Assembly (NCBI GenBank): GCA_900766125.1 | Contig: CAAFUD010000014.1 | Coordinates: 1 to 6,573, forward strand | Reading direction: 5' to 3' | Source: an uncultured Veillonella sp. | GTDB lineage: Bacteria > Bacillota > Negativicutes > Veillonellales > Veillonellaceae | DNA length: 6,573 bases | In this document: positions 6,316 through 6,573 of the stretch, in pieces | How the letters are laid out: every line of letters starts with the position of its first letter | How positions within the stretch are numbered: the first letter of the stretch is position 1 | The notes under the pieces: generated by a model | Databases searched by the model: none | What the model saw: only the letters and a program-made list of their open reading frames with translations | Told to the model about the DNA's origin: nothing | Translations under genes and position numbers: made by a program

Positions 6316-6322
6316 CTCCTTT
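6316..6322 (-). promoter_or_regulatory. Shine-Dalgarno deciding the azlC start
   Basis: The minus strand reads AAAGGAG, followed after 8 bases by TTG 6307. The residues that a longer frame would add (MIWKGENP) have no family likeness and would be coded by the SD itself, so the shorter protein is preferred. Confidence 0.55.
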
Positions 6323-6330
6323 CCAAATCA

Positions 6331-6359
6331 TATATCTTATATATGTAAACAATAGTCAA
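6331..6359 (-). promoter_or_regulatory. Tentative azlCD promoter
   Basis: TTGACT (6359-6354, minus strand) matches the -35 consensus at 5 of 6 positions. About 16-17 bases on lies only a loose -10 within the alternating TATATAAGATATATG run. The -35 lies about 40 bases beyond the proposed transposon end, so it would belong to the original chromosome. Confidence 0.35.
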
Positions 6360-6409
6360 AACTAATCTTAGCCCTCTTTCAGACGCTAAAAACTAATTTG
6401 AACAATCAT

Positions 6410-6432
6410 AACCACCCGTAGAACGGGTGGTT
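6410..6432. repeat. Perfect 10-bp hairpin, terminal stem of the cluster
   Basis: AACCACCCGT and ACGGGTGGTT enclose a 3-base loop. It is GC-rich against an AT-rich background and lacks a T-tract. The octamer CACCCGTA of its arm recurs at 6563-6570, near the window edge. Confidence 0.8.
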
Positions 6433-6438
6433 TGCTCT

Positions 6439-6453
6439 GACCCTATAAGGGTC
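6439..6453. repeat. 6-bp hairpin GACCCT-ATA-AGGGTC
   Basis: This is a perfect 6-bp stem with a 3-base loop, six bases from the terminal hairpin, and one of the tandem stems of the proposed structured RNA. Confidence 0.7.
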
Positions 6454-6467
6454 TTTCTCTAGTGGTG

Positions 6468-6483
6468 GCCCTCTAAAGAGGGC
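6468..6483. repeat. 7-bp hairpin GCCCTCT-AA-AGAGGGC
   Basis: The arms are perfectly complementary with a 2-base gap (in practice 6 bp with a 4-base loop). The stem is flanked by AGTGGT and ACCACT, which can close a larger helix around it. Confidence 0.7.
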
Positions 6484-6573
6484 ATTGAATGATCTGACAA
6501 CCACTCTATTACCACTGGCTGCCCCCTACTCGGAGGCTTTTATTTTGCCTATTTTACTGGCTCACCCGTAAAC

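Larger units (their letters stand above)
6398..6537 (-). ncRNA. Structured RNA candidate, omega-RNA-like (TnpB guide RNA scaffold)
   Basis: Read on the minus strand, helices follow in order: GCCTCC/GGGGGC (6537-6532 with 6526-6521, one G-U pair); AGTGGT (6516-6511) pairing with ACCACT (6466-6461) around a 7-bp hairpin GCCCTCT/AGAGGGC (6483-6468); GACCCT/AGGGTC (6453-6439); and AACCACCCGT/ACGGGTGGTT (6432-6410). The G-U pair in the first helix becomes an A-C mismatch on the other strand, which mildly favours a minus-strand transcript. Known omega RNAs follow or overlap the 3' end of tnpB and end at the right end of the transposon, with the guide being the flanking DNA. None of the hairpins is followed by a U-tract, so these are not ordinary terminators. 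Alternatives are a miniature element or another structured RNA. Confidence 0.4.
6398..6573 (-). mobile_element. Possible right end of an IS200/IS605-type (TnpB-carrying) element, continues past window
   Basis: The segment has a dense set of hairpins and ends, on the minus strand, with a 10-bp terminal hairpin (6432-6410) followed 9 bases later by TTCAA (about 6402-6398). This matches the layout known for IS605-family right ends, where a subterminal hairpin sits just inside a TCAA-like cleavage sequence. All minus-strand frames entering from the window edge close within about 25 bases; the longest ends FTGEPVK-stop at 6549 and could be the last codons of tnpB. No terminal inverted repeats or target duplications would be expected for this family. 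The orientation could be reversed (a left end), and the rest of the element is outside the window. Confidence 0.4.

Noticed and set aside
6410..6432. Rho-independent terminator
   Set aside because: The stem is strong enough, but neither side has a U-tract (TATGATTG on the minus strand, TGCTCTG on the plus strand).
6410..6483. CRISPR-like array of palindromic units
   Set aside because: The stems differ from one another in sequence and there are no equal-length spacers.
6398..6540. T-box or other amino acid riboswitch upstream of azlCD
   Set aside because: A leader controlling a branched-chain amino acid exporter was considered. No T-box AGGGTGGNACCGCG antiterminator core is present, and no stem with a U-tract lies before azlC.

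Overview
The window looks like chromosomal DNA of a low-GC diderm Firmicute. Class Negativicutes is likely and Veillonella is my best guess, from general resemblance only, since no search was possible. The reasons are strong Shine-Dalgarno (SD) sites of Firmicute type, AT-rich intergenic DNA, and a periplasmic adaptor lipoprotein of an efflux system, which implies an outer membrane. All genes except the aldo/keto reductase lie on the minus strand.

Layout, left to right. (1) 1-782, minus: an RluA-family rRNA pseudouridine synthase, cut at its C-terminus by the window edge. It is translationally coupled to (2) 784-1977, minus: an Eis-like GNAT acetyltransferase. Behind the latter's promoter lies a strong terminator (2081-2115) that closes (3) 2122-3057, minus: a DUF2156 / MprF-C-terminal-like protein with a questionable start codon. 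(4) 3110-4228, minus: a lipoprotein membrane-fusion (periplasmic adaptor) protein with no pump gene beside it in the window. (5) 4340-5191, plus: an aldo/keto reductase, divergent from gene 4. An 18-bp inverted repeat (4246-4263) lies between them and touches both predicted promoters. (6) A bidirectional terminator (5197-5240) separates the reductase from (7) azlD and azlC (5263-6307, minus), a two-subunit branched-chain amino acid exporter with overlapping genes and TTG starts.

(8) 6398-6573: a cluster of compact hairpins upstream of azlC, with almost no coding capacity. Its organisation resembles the right end of an IS200/IS605-type element carrying a TnpB guide (omega) RNA: several hairpins, a terminal 10-bp hairpin, then a TTCAA-like end. 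If so, the transposon body and tnpB lie to the right of the window on the minus strand, and the RNA's guide would be the DNA just upstream of the azlC promoter. This is the most interesting part of the window, but it rests on structure alone.

Functionally the region is a mix of translation or modification enzymes, envelope and export functions, and one oxidoreductase. I see no single pathway, only small transcription units: eis-like + rluA-like; DUF2156; MFP; AKR; azlCD. No tRNA, rRNA or CRISPR array was found.
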